The notes under the pieces are model-generated. The model ran no database searches and was not told the DNA's origin. It saw nothing but the letters and a program-made list of their open reading frames with translations. Below, piece by piece: positions 1 through 11,003 of a stretch of DNA of 64,000 nt. Position numbers and translations under genes: made by a program. This DNA is from Loripinus fragilis (Eukaryota > Mollusca > Bivalvia > Lucinida > Lucinidae), in NCBI GenBank assembly GCA_964019695.1, contig OZ026524.1, forward strand, positions 19,399,509-19,463,508, written 5' to 3'. Each line of letters begins with the position of its first letter. The first letter of the stretch is position 1.

Positions 1-841
1 TCTCAAGGGAGTTTAAACAAAAGAAATACTGCATTTTGCACAAACGCAAATTTCTTCATAAGATATATTTATGGTTTTCTACATGTAGATGGGTCAGTCC
101 CTGGTGTTACAAAATACATCATACTACAATCTACATGTATCAGTATTTGTCGATAAAATAAAACTTGAAGCTGCAATAAAATAAACATGTTAAAATCAAT
201 AAAATCAAAATGTTAAAAACAATACAATTGTTGCTGTTTTTTTTTAACCCATTAAATAAAATGGCCCTTTGTCCAGTTAATAAGCTTTGGTTTCGCTACT
301 GTTCAAATTTTTGCCAGGTAAAACGTGTTTGCAGTGGCCTAAATGCTTAATCAGAAGCCTCAACTCTCTGGCGAAACTGAGTGGATGCAAGGGCTCAGTG
401 TAGCCGTAAAATAAACGAGAAAGTGCACATGAATTGCATACAAATGTATCAATATCTCATTTGTAAGTCAAAAAATTACTGTCACGATAGCAGTATAACA
501 TTCATGTGTTTTAAGTGTATTTTCTATAGAGTTTACCTGCTGTTCAATACAATAACATCGACAATAGTGACGTCGACAGCAGGCAAAGATAAATTGATAA
601 TAGAACTTTAAAAAACAGGCAACGTACGGTGTGCCAATCATATTTCTATACTGTTCCATTATGTCCAAGTTTTATCATAAGAGTAAGACAGCTTCCCAAT
701 ATTATACACATTAACATCTCGGTCCAGGTATAAGATTAATCACCTCCTCAGGTTACATGTAGCTGCAGTAGCAAGAATCTGTTAGTATAATGTGAGCCTC
801 GTAGAGTGGAAAACCTTGTCTGTAAAATTTACAATACGCCT
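1..841. other. Unannotated AT-rich DNA
   Basis: No gene, RNA or repeat boundary can be supported here. Short open frames lack recognisable motifs and appear random. There are A/T runs but no tandem array. Confidence 0.5.
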
Positions 842-1045
842 TGACTCAGTCATTTTGTTTGTTTGATTTGATTCTTTACGTCCAAGTCAACAATTTATCA
901 GTTATGTTAGGACCGGAATTCCTGGGTTTAACCAGTACTAAGCAAGGATTAAAGTCACTTGCTCAAAGACACAACACAATGACGCCGGTGAGGATGGAAC
1001 CTGCAATCCCTCGGTCTCGAGTCAAATACTCCCTTTAGCTCAGTC
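842..1045 (-). mobile_element. tRNA-derived SINE (family G), minus orientation
   Basis: The plus strand reads TTTGATT...TACGTCCAAGTC at the left and ends in a reversed tRNA-like head. On the minus strand the head carries an A-box-like stretch (TGAGCTAAAGGGAGTA) and a B-box-like GCAGGTTCCATCC. The same organisation and body words (ACGTCCAAGTCAAC, TATGT-GG-ACC, TGGGTT-AACCAGTACT) recur near 27.42, 38.88 and 54.55 kb, all on the minus strand. Such a SINE would be transcribed by RNA polymerase III and mobilised by a LINE; this copy is diverged. Confidence 0.6.
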
Positions 1046-1104
1046 ATATATCCATCATGGGTGTGAGGGTGGGAAAGAAAAATCCCTCACGAGGATCGCT
1101 GATT

Positions 1105-1830
1105 GACATCACCAATCACGGTTAGCAACTTTGCTTTCTTCTTTAATTGCACGCCAGCGGGTCGGCCTTCAGATCCTATGACGTCTCTGACTCTGAGACT
1201 TATTTAAAGATGAGAGGGTTAGCGCCGGATGTTGTGTCTGTAGTCAGGCCCACTGGGCTTTAACTGTTTGATTTCTTTTACTCATCTCATTTGTATATAA
1301 TGTTGATTCCTTATCTTTGTTTGATCTCATTTTCATATCTTGATTTGTATTTACTAGGAGATGATACATGGATAAGCTAGGGATCTTTCATGCAAACCAG
1401 GCGTCTGTTTGTCTTGATCCACATCAGAAATAAGGGTGAGGTTAGTACCATATAACTAGTGAAAGCCCTCTAGCAGAATTATTTTACTGACTGTTCCAAG
1501 GCGGTGCTTATTTTGTGGATCATTTTTGTTATTTATGTTTCGTGTCTGTTATGTTGTCTTATCTGTTCATTGCAGCTTTGTTGTCACCTGCTGTGAAAGG
1601 GCTTGCAGCCTCTTGGTTCTCTTGTGTGTGATGGTTATTTTGTGTTTTTGTAACCTTCCAATGTGCTGTACTGGGTCAGGTGTGGTACTTGGTTGTATTG
1701 ATTCCTGCTGTTTGCCGCCTTCCTTACTTTGCAACTTGACAGCAAGCCTGTATATATCTACAGAAAAGGTATTTGATATCTATGGAGGGAATCAAATGTC
1801 TTATTTGACTCTTTGAATGTGGGTGACTAA
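1105..1830 (+). mobile_element. Penelope-like element (PLE) 3' fragment: ORF C-terminus plus 3' region
   Basis: The fragment starts with the last codons of the PLE ORF: translation at about 1143-1166 gives FNCTPAGR, the same peptide signature seen at 3.10 and 35.42 kb. It continues with the family's 3' region, whose landmarks in order are GGCCCACTGGG-TTTAACTG, CTTATCTTTG, GGAGATGATAC, CTTGATCCACATCAGAAAT, TTCCAAGGCGGTGCTT and TTGATTCCTG. The order matches the minus-strand copy at 42.9-43.5 kb that adjoins an RT domain, which is why it is called PLE. No RT domain is left in this copy. Confidence 0.6.
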
Positions 1831-2194
1831 ATTTAGGAGTGGACTTTGTAACTTTAAGAAGCTAGTTGGCAATGTAAACCTGCTACAACTACTGTAAAAT
1901 ATGCAAGATGCTACAGACAATTTCAATGTTCACATTGACAATGACCAACCTGTCAAAAGCACATGGCATTCTCGTGCGGTGATTCTGTCTCTTTTTGTAC
2001 TGAAAATTGTAGGTCCTTACCAGCAGTGTTTCTAATAAAATAACTCCATATGGCGTCATTCTTGTTCCAAACCACGTTTTGATCTGTAACAATTGTGCTC
2101 CAGTGTGTTTCCTTTCGTCACAATGTCAACATTACCACAACGTTGTACCAGCTTTCCTAGCTGTACAATGGGATTCACCATTTTTTTTAAATAA
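1831..2194. other. Unannotated spacer
   Basis: Nothing recognisable between the PLE fragment and the family D MITE. Confidence 0.4.
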
Positions 2195-2412
2195 GCCACG
2201 CCATGTGATTTCCAACAATATGGCATGTTGACAAGTGTAGACTCATAGGAGCCTGTGCAGCCTCCTTTAAAAGCTAGAAGCTCCAAATGGTGTTCAGTCA
2301 GTAGTTCAACAGTCATAAGATATTAAAGCGACTAGCAAGGGTCTTGATCAGGCTTATATAAGGCTTTGCTGGTCGCACATACCACACAGCTGGACATCTC
2401 TTGTCGCGGTTC
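2195..2412 (+). mobile_element. MITE family D, degraded copy
   Basis: Ends resemble inverted repeats: GCC-CG-CATGTGATTTCCAACAAT at the left and a diverged CCACACAGCTGGACATCTC...GCGG at the right. Internal words GTGTAGACTCA, GCCTGTGCAGCCTCCTTT and GCTGGTCGCACATACCACA are shared with copies at 16.39, 27.71, 31.00 and 51.33 kb. There is no coding capacity. Confidence 0.65.
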
Positions 2413-2424
2413 AGATGTATTTGG

Positions 2425-3790
2425 CTGTATATCGTGTAACATAGTGGATTTGCATTTGTTCATTTCTAATGATATTGTTTCTTACAAAACTTAAGATAAA
2501 CGTGACGATTTTGATTTTTTGAAAATGTCAATTTCCCATTGTGGTGATGCTGTTTGTTCTACATCTTATGGGGTTATGTTTCTCAACTCATCCGATTTGC
2601 TTAAGAATCTAGTCATGATATTGACTGCAACACTTGCAATCAACTTTGAACTTTGAAACTTTTCTAAATAAGGCTATATGTATTAAACTTTGCAAAACGT
2701 TATTTTTTCCTAAATTCTATCGACGGTATTATGATTTGATATCTAAATAATTCCATATGGGACGTAAATTTCTATTGAACCATAGTACAAGGGATTTTCA
2801 GAGCCAAAGTTTTATTGCGACAGTGTATAAAATAAGGAAAATTGTTGGCACTTATAACTTTTAAGCGCAGTCTTTGAACAGTCAGTAAGAAAATTACTGG
2901 ATGGCTTAAACCTGTTTGACCATATCAACCTCGTCTTTTTCTGGTGTGGACAAAGACATATAGATGTTTGGTTCGCATGAAATATCCCAAACTTATTGAT
3001 GTGTCATCTCCTTGTACATTCAGTTAATGTTCCATAAATGTTATGCGCTGCATGCAAGAGGGTCAACCTAATCACTTTTGACAACCTTATTTCCTCTTTA
3101 ATTGCATGCCAGCGGGTCGGATCTTAGACTCTATGATGGTACCAACTTAAAGACCTTTCTTTACATGGAAAGGTTCAGTCCTGATGTTGTGTCTCCGGTC
3201 AGCCCCACCAGGGTTTAACTGTTGGATTTATTTGGCTCTAGTATTTGGTTGTATGTACTGCCGAGTCCTTATCCTTGTTTTATTACCTTTTATATCTTGA
3301 TTTGTATGTACTAGTCTAGGAGATGAGGCATTGCTGAGTTATGAATCTTTCTTGGGAACCAACAGAACGGGTTTAAAAAGAGGAACCCCCTTGGAAAGGT
3401 CAGTAAAGATGCTGGATGGCTCAAAACATTTTAACGGTACCAACCGCTACCTTAATTGCAATGTGGATCATGACACATAGATGTTAGATTCGCATGAAAG
3501 ATCCCTAAATCATCGATTCATCATATCCACGTATTGTTACTTATGTTTCACGTTTGCCTTTATTATACTGTCTTGCCCTGTGATCACCTGCTCTCAAAGG
3601 ATTGACCTCTTGGCTCTCGTGTGTGTGGTGTTTTGTCACTTCCAGGTTTGATTGTATCGATTCCTGATTTTGCCTTCTTCTTTTCCTTTATGACTTGCTG
3701 CTTAACAGTACTTTAATTGGACTTTAGTAAAACCTCATATTAACGTTCTTGTCATAATTTCACTTCTTTAAAACTTGGCTAGTATTGGAC
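2425..3790 (+). pseudogene. Decayed Penelope-like element, mosaic with inverted pieces
   Basis: Translation around 2447-2640 gives scrambled remnants of the peptide block found in the 43.5-44.4 kb RT copy (S-NDIVS, K-RDDFDF, SYGV, then N-SDL). Near 3100-3140 the ORF end FNCMPAGR...DSMMVPT is readable and closes with a stop, followed by the PLE 3' region up to about 3790. Two blocks (about 2872-3025 and 3398-3525) run opposite to the rest: they read CAGTAA-A-TACTGG...TTCGCATGAAA-ATCCC on the plus strand, the reverse complement of the usual 3' region. Many stops and frameshifts make it non-functional. Confidence 0.6.
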
Positions 3791-3861
3791 CTCTTTTCAA
3801 TGCCACATTAAGTACAATTTTGATTACCCATACGTTTCAACGCATCTATCAATGCTACCCT

Positions 3862-3862
<1 letters not shown>

Positions 3863-3917
<55 letters not shown>
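3863..3917. repeat. (GA)n microsatellite
   Basis: An uninterrupted GA dinucleotide run of about 27 units. Confidence 0.98.
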
Positions 3918-3919
<2 letters not shown>

Positions 3920-3986
3920 CGATGGACTTATAAAGACACAATCCCATTTAAAACTGTTAATTCAATAGAGCTATCATTATCAATAA

Positions 3987-4085
3987 CCTATATAAATGTA
4001 CCAGTACGTAAGTAAATTAACAATATAAATGTACAAGTAAGTGAGTAAATTACCTATATAAATGTACACGTAAGTAAGTAAAGAA
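3987..4085 (+). repeat. Three-copy ~32-bp tandem repeat
   Basis: Three adjacent units share TATAAATGTAC, a variable AGT/ACGT, then AAGTAAGTAAA. They begin near 3989, 4024 and 4055. The following 60 bp contain further GTAAG-rich degenerate sequence. Confidence 0.75.
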
Positions 4086-4089
4086 GTAT

Positions 4090-5300
4090 TAAAAAGTAAG
4101 TTAGCAAGTAAGTGAAATCTTTATTTAAGAAGGGTAACATTTAGTAGTACTACAAATCTGCCTTAAGGCAATCAAAAGGAAACAAAAAGCAAGATATACA
4201 CTGACAAAAACAGAACAATAATTGTGAAAATAGTCCACACAACTTATCAAAATTAGATTGTTAACCTTTGTACTGCTGAGCAAATGGTTCCATAATGCTC
4301 ATACCTAACATTGGACAAGATCAGTTCCATTACCAATATTACTTATCTACAAAGTAAATTGCAAACAGTGGAAAGCTGAACTGTTTCCACACTGTTTTCA
4401 AAGCAGGATATATGTAGCTTCAGCAGACAAAAGGGTTAATTTGACACCAATACAAATGCAATAAATTCAAATGATAATTTATTTATCTTGACAAGTGCCC
4501 AGAGCTTTCTCCCATTATTGTCCACAGGACCATGTTTACACTTAGCGGGGATAATGCAGACACAAAAACAGTATCAACCGTTAGTGTCAACATTATGAAA
4601 AATAAAAATAAAATTGAAAGAGATTACCATTTATCGCATACATTTGAGCAGCTGCGTGACAAAATCATTTTTGTGACATTGACTACTGGGTTAAGACAAA
4701 ATCAACCTTCTTTTTTAAGTTCCAGTGATTTTGTTTTATATCTGGACAACTATTTGAACTCTGAATAGTAAGTAAGTTAGTAAGTGTCTGTGCATATCCA
4801 ATATTGTAAAACAGCATATGGTAACAGAGTTGCACCCGACAAGACACCACATACAAATATACTAAACAGCAAAAAAAAAAACGCATATTTTTAATCACTC
4901 ATTGATTATTTGAAACAATAATCAAATATTACTCTGAATAATACTATTATGTTTGACAGGACTTATACGTTCATTTAGGGCATCTTTATTACTTATTACA
5001 CAGTTAACATTTTTGGTGAACAAATGTAAAAAAATGCAAAATAAAAAGCTGTACGTTGGAAGAGCCACGTTTTGAATCCAATTTTATGTTTTAAAAATTA
5101 CCACAGCACAGTGTAACAAATAAGAAAACAGCATAAAACTTTTAAAATCATCCGTGTAGGAAATATACTGCCCATCAAAAAAATCTTATTTTTTTCCATT
5201 TTCCTTCGCTTTTGAAAACGGCTGAAAACTCTGGGATGCAAGGAAACTGGACACACTTTACGTTACACCAAGTGAGAGCCTGTCCACCAGAACCGTTTAA
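4090..5300. other. Unannotated AT-rich DNA
   Basis: No recognisable gene or repeat. Open frames of 70-80 codons at 4532-4768 (plus) and 4683-4898 (minus) overlap each other and show no family motif. Confidence 0.4.
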
Positions 5301-5304
5301 AACA

Positions 5305-5810
5305 ATTCCATAGCACCGCGAGGAAGAGCCGCTCAACCATCACGAGACACCAGGAAGACATAATAAGCAAAGCAACCAGCTCTCTCTTCCCCATCAAGAT
5401 GGTTGCAATACTAGAATCGACAAGTAACACACAACAAAACATAGAACAATTACAGACTCCCACAACGGGAGTAACAATAAACAAAAATTCAACAACAACA
5501 GAACCACCGCCTAGGAACGGACAGCAGCCTAAGCAACCGGGGGCTTAAATGCATTTTACTGGTACCAAATCTTCGCCCTAGATTCTGCTGTTGTTGAAGT
5601 ACAAGAAATGTTCAGCTCGCGTGGAGGCCATCTAACTTATGCGATGTATCATCATGGAAAAACACTCTAATCAAATTAACACTCCATGATGAAACAAAGA
5701 AAAGGGCTCATGACTCACAGATATTCAGAGCTAAAGAAAACCTCAAGTTGAGCCACGGTGGGTCCAGCTACAGATGAGCATCAGGCACCAACCTGTATTG
5801 AAGTTAAATG
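5305..5810 (-). mobile_element. PLE-related 3' region (subfamily A), left arm of a large inverted repeat
   Basis: Read on the minus strand, this follows the order of the PLE 3' region: CACC-TGGCTCAAC, TTTCTTTGTTTCATCATGGA, GATGATACATCGCATAAG, GATTTGGTACCAG, CGTTCCTAGGCGGTGG, CCTGGTGTCTTGTGATGG. About 400 bp (5312-5711) are nearly the exact reverse complement of 6163-6565. The left arm lacks the outermost ~45 bp seen on the right arm. It includes a short hydrophobic open frame (5263-5484, minus) discussed in findings. Confidence 0.65.
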
Positions 5811-6162
5811 TACCTGTTCTCTTGGATATGATCATATATAACGTGATCTTTGCCATGCGGTATCAATGATGTATGAAATGATGTAGAGACAAATCCATCG
5901 TAAACGGCTGGATCTTTTGAGTAACGCTAAAAAAGGGGGTAACTCTGAGCGTTATAAAATAATTTATAGTTAACGCAAATTTCGAGAAGTTGTATACATA
6001 AAAACAAAGATCGCATGTTAATGAAAATCACTCTGTAACCTCATCAGGACATACAGGCTATTTTAGAAGATTTAAATAGACCAGAACTATTCAGGGTAAG
6101 CCAATGTGTATGAGTTACACTGTCAAACAATTAACGGGAAGCGGCATCAGACAGGCATGTTA

Positions 6163-6600
6163 TGAGCCCTTTTCTTTGTTTCATCATGGAGTGTTAATTT
6201 GATTAGAGTGTTTCTCCATGATGATACATCGCATAAGCATAATGCGAGCTGAACATTTCTTGTACTTCAACAACAGCAGAATCTAGGGCGAAGATTTGGT
6301 ACCAGTAAAATGCATTTAAGCCCCCGGTTGCTTAGGCTGCTGTCCGTTCCTAGGCGGTGGTTCTGTTGTTGTTGACTTTTTGTTTATTGTTACTCCCATT
6401 GTGGGAGTCTGTAATTGTTCTATGTTTTGTTGTGTGTTACTTGTCGATTCTAGTATTGCAACCATCTTGATGTGGAAGAGAGAGCTGGTTGCTTTGCTTA
6501 ATATGTCTTCCTGGTGTCTTGTGATGGTTGAGCGGCTCTTCCTCTCGGTGCTATGGGGTTGTCTGCGGCTTGTGATTGTGGTATTTCCTAATCATAATCA
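6163..6600 (+). mobile_element. PLE-related 3' region (subfamily A), right arm of the inverted repeat
   Basis: Plus-strand partner of 5312-5711, with one small deletion near 6240. Its outer end (TTGTGATTGTGGTATTTCCT-ATCATA) matches the ends of the fragments at 22.51 and 51.73 kb, so about 6600 is a true family terminus. The arms are separated by ~450 bp without recognisable content. Together they form a foldback able to extrude or be transcribed as a long hairpin. Confidence 0.65.
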
Positions 6601-7180
6601 CTAACTATTTTTAAATTAAAAAAATCTTTATCAGCCAAAAATACGACCAGATGACATTCGTTTAGATATATGCGTATGAAATATAAGTTGTACACTCACA
6701 AGGATATAGATTCAAATGAAGCACGCAAAATGTCAACTTCTAGCAAATATCAGCATAAAAGGGATACTATACTTAGTATCAATACTGTCGCCAATGATAA
6801 ACTCACTGGCAAAGTAACAACATCAAATTGGCTTGCTCCTTTTATTTATTCTTTCCGTTACTAAAGTTAATCTATTTTGTTTGATTTGAAATCTGCAAAG
6901 AATATTTGGATGTAGTTTTAAGCATCAATTATAAGGTTTACATTTAAGTAGCTTATATCAATATGATATTATCTGAAAAAAAAAATTTGTAAGAATAAAT
7001 CTAATGGATAGAATAGTGCAAAATTTATTAGCAAGTGATTTATTTGGGTCCATTAATTAAGCTATGGGCTACATTATACATGTTATACTAACAATGTCAT
7101 GGAGCTTTTCAGGATGATAAACTTATTTCTTTCAAATGTATGAATATAATGAACCATAAGAACAAAAGCTTCTCTGTGTC
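6601..7180. other. Unannotated spacer
   Basis: AT-rich sequence with no supported feature. A 64-codon open frame at 6670-6864 has no recognisable motif. Confidence 0.4.
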
Positions 7181-7481
7181 AATGCTTCACAACGTTTTAG
7201 AACGGATTGCGCATGTCCGGTGCTGTACTAACATCCTGTTTTCCGAAGCTCCTGTTTTCTCTTTAAAAACAGTGGTTTGTTGTGAAATTGGGGTTTAAAA
7301 CTTTAGATATTCATTGAAAACCAAGATTGAGGTCCAGTTTAATTCATAACTTTGGTTTATTGGACGCTGTTTACTTATTTTACAACTTCTTCATGTATAC
7401 ACAATAGATGACCTTGACCCTTGATAGAGCTTGGGCGGCCATATTTGTTTTTGACAGATAACTTCCGTTTTGAGTTTGAAG
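7181..7481 (+). other. Probable 5' UTR of the LINE
   Basis: This region lies directly upstream of the LINE ORF and is less AT-rich than the preceding spacer. The true 5' boundary and a target-site duplication could not be found by eye, so the start is a guess. Confidence 0.3.
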
Positions 7482-10400
7482 ATGTTTGCAGGTATTTTGC
7501 TATTGTTTTCAGCCTTTTCCCTGTACACAACTGTTGTACAAGCGAGAGACTCGCAAGCTACATTTGTTTCACACATTTTGCAACTGCGTGGCAATGCTTA
7601 TGGCATCTCACCATGCAAAATCATGTGCCTTGCTAGTGTATTCAGGCATACGAGGTGGAGAGTGCCATACAAAACCAGTCGTAAACTTTCGCTGACCTAC
7701 CTTAGTTTGCTTCTGGTAACCTTATCTTCCGAGATTGAATTAAATCCTGGCCCTTCCTTCCCGTGTGGTTCTTGTGGCATTGAAGTACTGGATGATGATG
7801 CTGCTGTATCTTGTGACAATTGTGATTATTGGTATCACATTCAGTGTCAGAACATTTCAACTGGAACTTATGAGACTTTACAGGCTGGTGACGTGTCATT
7901 CACATGGATGTGTATGAGGTGTGAAGCTCAAAATTATTCTAATCATAGCAACCAATCATTGACTTCTTTTGTATCTAATAATAGTTTTGACGCTTTGCAG
8001 ACTGACTCCTTTGCATCCAGTTGTGATGTTTTGCAGTCGGACTCCACTGCGTCTAGCATGAGCTCTTCTCTGTCTAGCCCTTCACCAAACACACAAACAA
8101 ACACCACAAACAGAAAATTTCCAAAGTTAAAAGTTTTGAATATTAATTTTCAGTCTGTGCGAAATAAGAAACCAGAATTACATACACTATTAGACACCGA
8201 GCGTCCAGATGTGGTCTGCGGCACTGAGTCCTGGTTAACTCCAGACATTTCAAATAGTGAAATTTTACCTCCAGATTTAGGATATACCATGTTTAGGCAG
8301 GATAGGATAGGGAATATTGGGGGTGGGGTAGTCATTCTTGTTAAAGATGACATCATTGCATCAGAGCAGAAACAGTTCCAAACCGACTGTGAGATATTGT
8401 GGATCAAGATAGAGCTGGTAGGTACGAGGCCCTTACATATTGCTGCATACTACCGTCCTAAAGAAAATGACGCATATAGCGCAGATGAATTTAGACGATC
8501 TTTAGATATGGTAAGTAAAGAAAAGGGTGATATCTGGGTTCTTGGTGATCTCTATTATCCAAAGTTGGATTGGGATAAAGATGATGTCCCTTATATCAAA
8601 GCAGGATGTGCCCACACCAAGTTGTACGACAGTTTTATTGAGACTATGTCAGATTTCAATTTTAGCCAGATGGTGCGTGAACCTACTAGACAGGGTAATA
8701 TCTTGGATTTGTTCTTAACCACCAATCACACTTTAGTTAATTCAGTCAAAATTATACCAGGTCTGTCTGATCATGACATCGTTGAGGGTGTGGTAGATAC
8801 AAAACCTGCTTCTACAAAGAAAGCACCTAGAAAAGTACATCTCTATAGGAAAGCGGACTGGGATTCCCTTAAATCATATATGAAAGACTTCTGTAACTCC
8901 TTTGTACTGAGTTACGAAGGTAAGTCGGTGGAAACTCTCTGGCTTGAGTTCAAAGAGGCACTCAATGCAGGAATTGGTAAGTTTATACCTACTAAATTTG
9001 TTGGTCATAAAAAGCATTTGCCCTGGATAACACAGCCTATCAGGAGGGAAATCAGAAAGAGAGACAGGTTATATAAAAAATTTAAGAGATCCAAAGCTCC
9101 CAAGGACAGGAAAGCATTCCTGAATAGCAAGCACTGTGTCAAAACAAAAATCAAATTGGCCTATGACAAGTACCTGGAGGACATTCTTGGATTGAATGAC
9201 AATACAGGTAATCAACCCTTTTGTAGGAAGAAGCTATTTGGTTTCCTAAAAAGCTCACGTGCAGACGCACAAGGCATAGCTGTCCTGAAGAAAGGAGATG
9301 CAACTTGTACAGTTAATGTGGATCAGGCTAACCTACTAAATGCACAATTTCAATCTGTCTTTTCAATCAGATCACCACTCAGACTCGCAAAATTATGCCA
9401 TAGTAAACTTCTCAATGGCACTGCATCCCTGTTAAATCTACTACCGGAAAATGTAAACTGCAAGTATCCCTCTATGCCTGACATTGATATCTCTGCTTCA
9501 GGCATAGCTAAACTTCTTTCAAACCTGAATGTGTCCAAGGCAGCAGGCCCAGATTCCCTCAGACCTATTGTCTTGAAAGAGCTCGGCCAAGTTATTGCGC
9601 CTGCGATTTCCATATTATTCCAAATTTCAATGGATAGTGGCACCGTTCCCTTAGACTGGAAAAAGGCCCAAGTATGCCCTCTTTTCAAAAAAGGTGACAA
9701 GACAGATCCCGCCAACTACCGTCCAATATCCCTGACATGCATATTATGTAAAACGATGGAACACATTATAGCATCCAACTTGTGCAAACACTTTAACAGA
9801 AATAACATTCTTTATGACCTCCAGCATGGCTTCCGTGAAAAAAGATCCTGTGAAACCCAACTAATCCAGCTTGTGGAAGACCTTGCTAGAGGCATGACTC
9901 AAGGTAAGCAGTCAGATCTTATCTTACTGGATTTTAGCAAGGCCTTTGACAAGGTGAACCATCTTAAATTGCTGTATAAACTTCAACTACATGGCATTCA
10001 GGGCAAGACACTTGGGTGGATTGAGTCCTTTTTAATTGGGAGAACACAGTGTGTAGTCCTTGATGGTGACAGTTCGACTGAACTTCCAGTCTCATCTGGG
10101 GTTCCACAAGGATCAGTCTTGGGCCCGATACTCTTCCTGCTTTACATTAATGACCTGCCTGATAATATACAATCTAATGTCCGTCTATTTGCTGATGACA
10201 CGGCAGTGTATTTAACAGTTCAAGGACAGGAAGATGCAGATATTCTCCAAGATGATCTTAATGTTCTCCAGGAGTGGGAAAAAGTATGGGATATGGAATT
10301 TAATCCATCCAAGTGTCAAGTCCTGCACATATCAAGGTCTCGCAAGCCAATCAAACATTCCTACACTATGCACGGACAGGTCCTGGACTCTATAGACCAT

Positions 10401-11003
10401 GCACGGTACCTTGGTGTCGACATCTCATCTGACCTAAATTTCAACCATCACATCAACCGCGTCACATCAAATGCTGCAAAAAGTTTAGGCTTTCTTAAAA
10501 GAAACATCAAAACAAAACATCCGGGTATACGCGAAGCAGCCTATAAAACTACAGTAAGACCGCAGGTTGAATATGCTTCATCGGTTTGGAGTCCGTACAC
10601 TAAAAAAGACATCCATAAGGTAGAGATGGTTCAGAGAAGAGCTACTCGCTGGATTCTCAGCTCCTACTCTCCTTACCAAAGTGTTACGGAACTCCAACAA
10701 CAACTAAACCTGAGAACGCTAGAACAGAGAAGAGTTGATGCTAAAGTTATTATGATGTTTAAAATTATACATGGCCTGGTCGCCATACCTGTGCCACCAT
10801 ACTTCGAACAACCAATGAGATCGACACGACATAGCCACCCCCTTGCATTACGTCAGATTCATACAACAGCAAATTATTACAAATTTGCCTTTTTCCCCTC
10901 AACTGTTGTTTATTGGAATCAGCTCCCAGCCCAGATCGTACTTCTGCCCACTCTGGACCAGTTCAGTGTGGCAGTACGGGCTCATAATCATCACATCCCA
11001 TAA
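7482..11003 (+). CDS. Intact LINE (CR1/L2-like) ORF: signal-like N-terminus, 2A motif, PHD finger, APE endonuclease, RT
   Basis: This 1173-residue protein would nick target DNA and reverse-transcribe its own RNA. The start is the ATG at 7482: the frame opens after a TGA at 7452 and this ATG has A at -3. Residues 1-21 are hydrophobic (MFAGILLLFSAF...VVQA) and look like a signal peptide. A second hydrophobic run precedes a 2A-like motif, EIELNPGP (84-91). A C4HC3 PHD finger follows (C95, C98, C111, C114, H119, C122, C144, C147). The APE endonuclease spans about 215-440 with E249, D356 and SDH at 429-431, but Tyr358 replaces the usual Asn of GDxN. RT motifs include D817 (LLDFSKAFD), SGVPQGSVLGP and FADD (903-906). 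The C-terminal MVQRRATRWIL block is typical of CR1/L2/Jockey-type LINEs. No stop or frameshift interrupts it, so it is young or recently active. Confidence 0.92.
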   Translation: MFAGILLLFSAFSLYTTVVQARDSQATFVSHILQLRGNAYGISPCKIMCLASVFRHTRWRVPYKTSRKLSLTYLSLLLVTLSSEIELNPGPSFPCGSCGIEVLDDDAAVSCDNCDYWYHIQCQNISTGTYETLQAGDVSFTWMCMRCEAQNYSNHSNQSLTSFVSNNSFDALQTDSFASSCDVLQSDSTASSMSSSLSSPSPNTQTNTTNRKFPKLKVLNINFQSVRNKKPELHTLLDTERPDVVCGTESWLTPDISNSEILPPDLGYTMFRQDRIGNIGGGVVILVKDDIIASEQKQFQTDCEILWIKIELVGTRPLHIAAYYRPKENDAYSADEFRRSLDMVSKEKGDIWVLGDLYYPKLDWDKDDVPYIKAGCAHTKLYDSFIETMSDFNFSQMVREPTRQGNILDLFLTTNHTLVNSVKIIPGLSDHDIVEGVVDTKPASTKKAPRKVHLYRKADWDSLKSYMKDFCNSFVLSYEGKSVETLWLEFKEALNAGIGKFIPTKFVGHKKHLPWITQPIRREIRKRDRLYKKFKRSKAPKDRKAFLNSKHCVKTKIKLAYDKYLEDILGLNDNTGNQPFCRKKLFGFLKSSRADAQGIAVLKKGDATCTVNVDQANLLNAQFQSVFSIRSPLRLAKLCHSKLLNGTASLLNLLPENVNCKYPSMPDIDISASGIAKLLSNLNVSKAAGPDSLRPIVLKELGQVIAPAISILFQISMDSGTVPLDWKKAQVCPLFKKGDKTDPANYRPISLTCILCKTMEHIIASNLCKHFNRNNILYDLQHGFREKRSCETQLIQLVEDLARGMTQGKQSDLILLDFSKAFDKVNHLKLLYKLQLHGIQGKTLGWIESFLIGRTQCVVLDGDSSTELPVSSGVPQGSVLGPILFLLYINDLPDNIQSNVRLFADDTAVYLTVQGQEDADILQDDLNVLQEWEKVWDMEFNPSKCQVLHISRSRKPIKHSYTMHGQVLDSIDHARYLGVDISSDLNFNHHINRVTSNAAKSLGFLKRNIKTKHPGIREAAYKTTVRPQVEYASSVWSPYTKKDIHKVEMVQRRATRWILSSYSPYQSVTELQQQLNLRTLEQRRVDAKVIMMFKIIHGLVAIPVPPYFEQPMRSTRHSHPLALRQIHTTANYYKFAFFPSTVVYWNQLPAQIVLLPTLDQFSVAVRAHNHHIP

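Noticed and set aside
7421..9715. Several 60-120-codon frames overlapping the LINE ORF in other frames
   Set aside because: They are shadows of the 1173-codon ORF and share no independent motif.
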